Source of the DNA: Oscillibacter sp.
GTDB lineage: Bacteria; Bacillota; Clostridia; Oscillospirales; Oscillospiraceae
Direction: 5' to 3'
Assembly (NCBI GenBank): GCA_022796315.1
Contig: JAAWIL010000269.1
Location: 1 to 6,591, forward strand
Length of the DNA: 6,591 nucleotides
Each line of letters starts with the position of its first letter. Position 1 is the first letter of the stretch. A model generated the notes under the pieces. The model was not told where the DNA came from. It was given only the letters and a program-made list of their open reading frames with translations, and did not search any database. Shown here one piece after another: positions 6,218 through 6,591 of the stretch. The position numbers were made by a program, and so were the translations under genes.

Positions 6218-6591
6218 TGGGGTGTGCGAAAAATCTTGCTTGCGGTCTGCCCAAAATCCTTTGGAACGCTGAATGTCGCAATCAAATTTTTACGCGGATT
6301 TTTTGCCTCTTGTCTGCGCGGCCCCGCCGTCCTGATGCGGGAGACGGCGAGGGGGATTCACCCGGTGGACTGCTGTCCCCACCGGGCCCGTCTCCCATAG
6401 GCCTCCCTCCTCTCCTCTATAAATGAAACCGTTTGGACATCTATGCCAGCCGGTTCCCGCACGTGGTATGAGGAACCGGAAGACATCCCTGCCGTGCGGG
6501 AGCGGGACGCTCCCGTATGCGGATCGGGAGACAGCCAGCGTCTTGGCCCCGTGTTCCGCCCTTTCCGGGCCAAGCTTGCAAAAAAGTAAAC
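6218..6591. other. Upstream region without a recognisable gene; several strong hairpins
   Basis: Bases 6218-6310 are AT-richer, with T-runs on the plus strand at 6286-6290 and 6299-6304. This is where a promoter for the leader might lie, but I see no convincing -35/-10 pair. From 6310 to 6591 the sequence is GC-rich with strong inverted repeats: a nested structure at 6339-6396, an 8-bp stem at 6450-6457/6472-6479, an 8-bp stem with a 3-nt loop at 6497-6515, and an 8-bp stem at 6542-6549/6567-6574. Short frames on both strands here lack ribosome binding sites and protein-like composition, so I call none of them genes. Confidence 0.6.
6339..6396. repeat. Large nested inverted repeat (possible structured RNA or terminator arm)
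   Basis: An outer 9-bp stem pairs GGGAGACGG (6339-6347) with CCGTCTCCC (6388-6396). Inside it an 8-bp stem pairs cccggtgg (6361-6368) with ccaccggg (6379-6386) around a 10-nt loop. A 13-nt bulge on one side and a single base on the other separate them. Neither strand has an adjacent U-run that would make it a standard terminator. GGGAGAC recurs at 6526-6532. I do not recognise the element. Confidence 0.5.

Noticed and set aside
6358..6573. 71-codon minus-strand frame
   Set aside because: It overlaps the same hairpins, is Arg/Ser/Gly-rich, and has no ribosome binding site or domain.
6542..6574. A third aptamer copy suggested by CCGGAAAGGGCGG on the minus strand
   Set aside because: Only the GAAA-stem part resembles copy 2. 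The GGCAA, GCAAAG and CTAA parts are missing, and the bases are better explained by the 8-bp cttggccc/gggccaag hairpin.
6423..6591. Plus-strand frame MKPFGHLCQPV... open to the end of the window
   Set aside because: No Shine-Dalgarno precedes the ATG, the frame crosses three strong hairpins, and the product has no recognisable motif. It might be the start of a gene running out of the window, but the support is too weak.

Overview
The window holds one very large secreted surface-protein gene on the minus strand, about 800 bp of its upstream region, and the start of its downstream region. No other convincing protein-coding gene is present. The GC-rich sequence, the Gram-positive signal peptide, the three C-terminal SLH domains with an 'EATNSH'-type tail, and the mix of DUF11, InlB-type and MBG-type beta modules suggest a gut-type clostridium (Oscillospiraceae or a relative). 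The taxonomic call rests on protein style only, since no marker gene is present.

Layout from right to left, in the direction of transcription. Bases 6591-6218 carry no recognisable gene but several strong GC-rich hairpins and an AT-richer stretch. Bases 6217-5955 hold two RNA elements about 190 nt apart. Both have the order GGCAAW, a 6-bp stem capped by GAAA, GCAAAG, then AGG and CTAA. This resembles the c-di-GMP-I (GEMM) riboswitch core, and the stem bases differ between the copies while pairing is kept. Three more hairpins follow (5950-5859), then a ribosome binding site and the ATG at 5788. The 1905-residue protein ends with TAA at 71-73. A perfect 12-bp hairpin at 1-28 is the likely terminator.

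The protein has, in order: a signal peptide; a Cys/His/Glu-rich repeat block with three C-x-HEH-x-C units; an acidic helical stretch; a beta-rich domain; two copies of one duplicated domain, each followed by a different beta module; three DUF11-like domains; an unrecognised module; a second InlB-type repeat; two MBG-like modules; a (Gly-Gly-Ser-Ser)4 linker; and three SLH domains. It looks like a long non-enzymatic adhesin or surface-layer-associated stalk, held on secondary cell-wall polymer by its C-terminus with its N-terminus outward.

The most interesting reading is that a pair of c-di-GMP-type aptamers controls this adhesin. That would fit the known role of c-di-GMP in switching between motility and attachment. 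The ligand assignment is inference: the usual 3' closing strand of the aptamer was not found in either copy.
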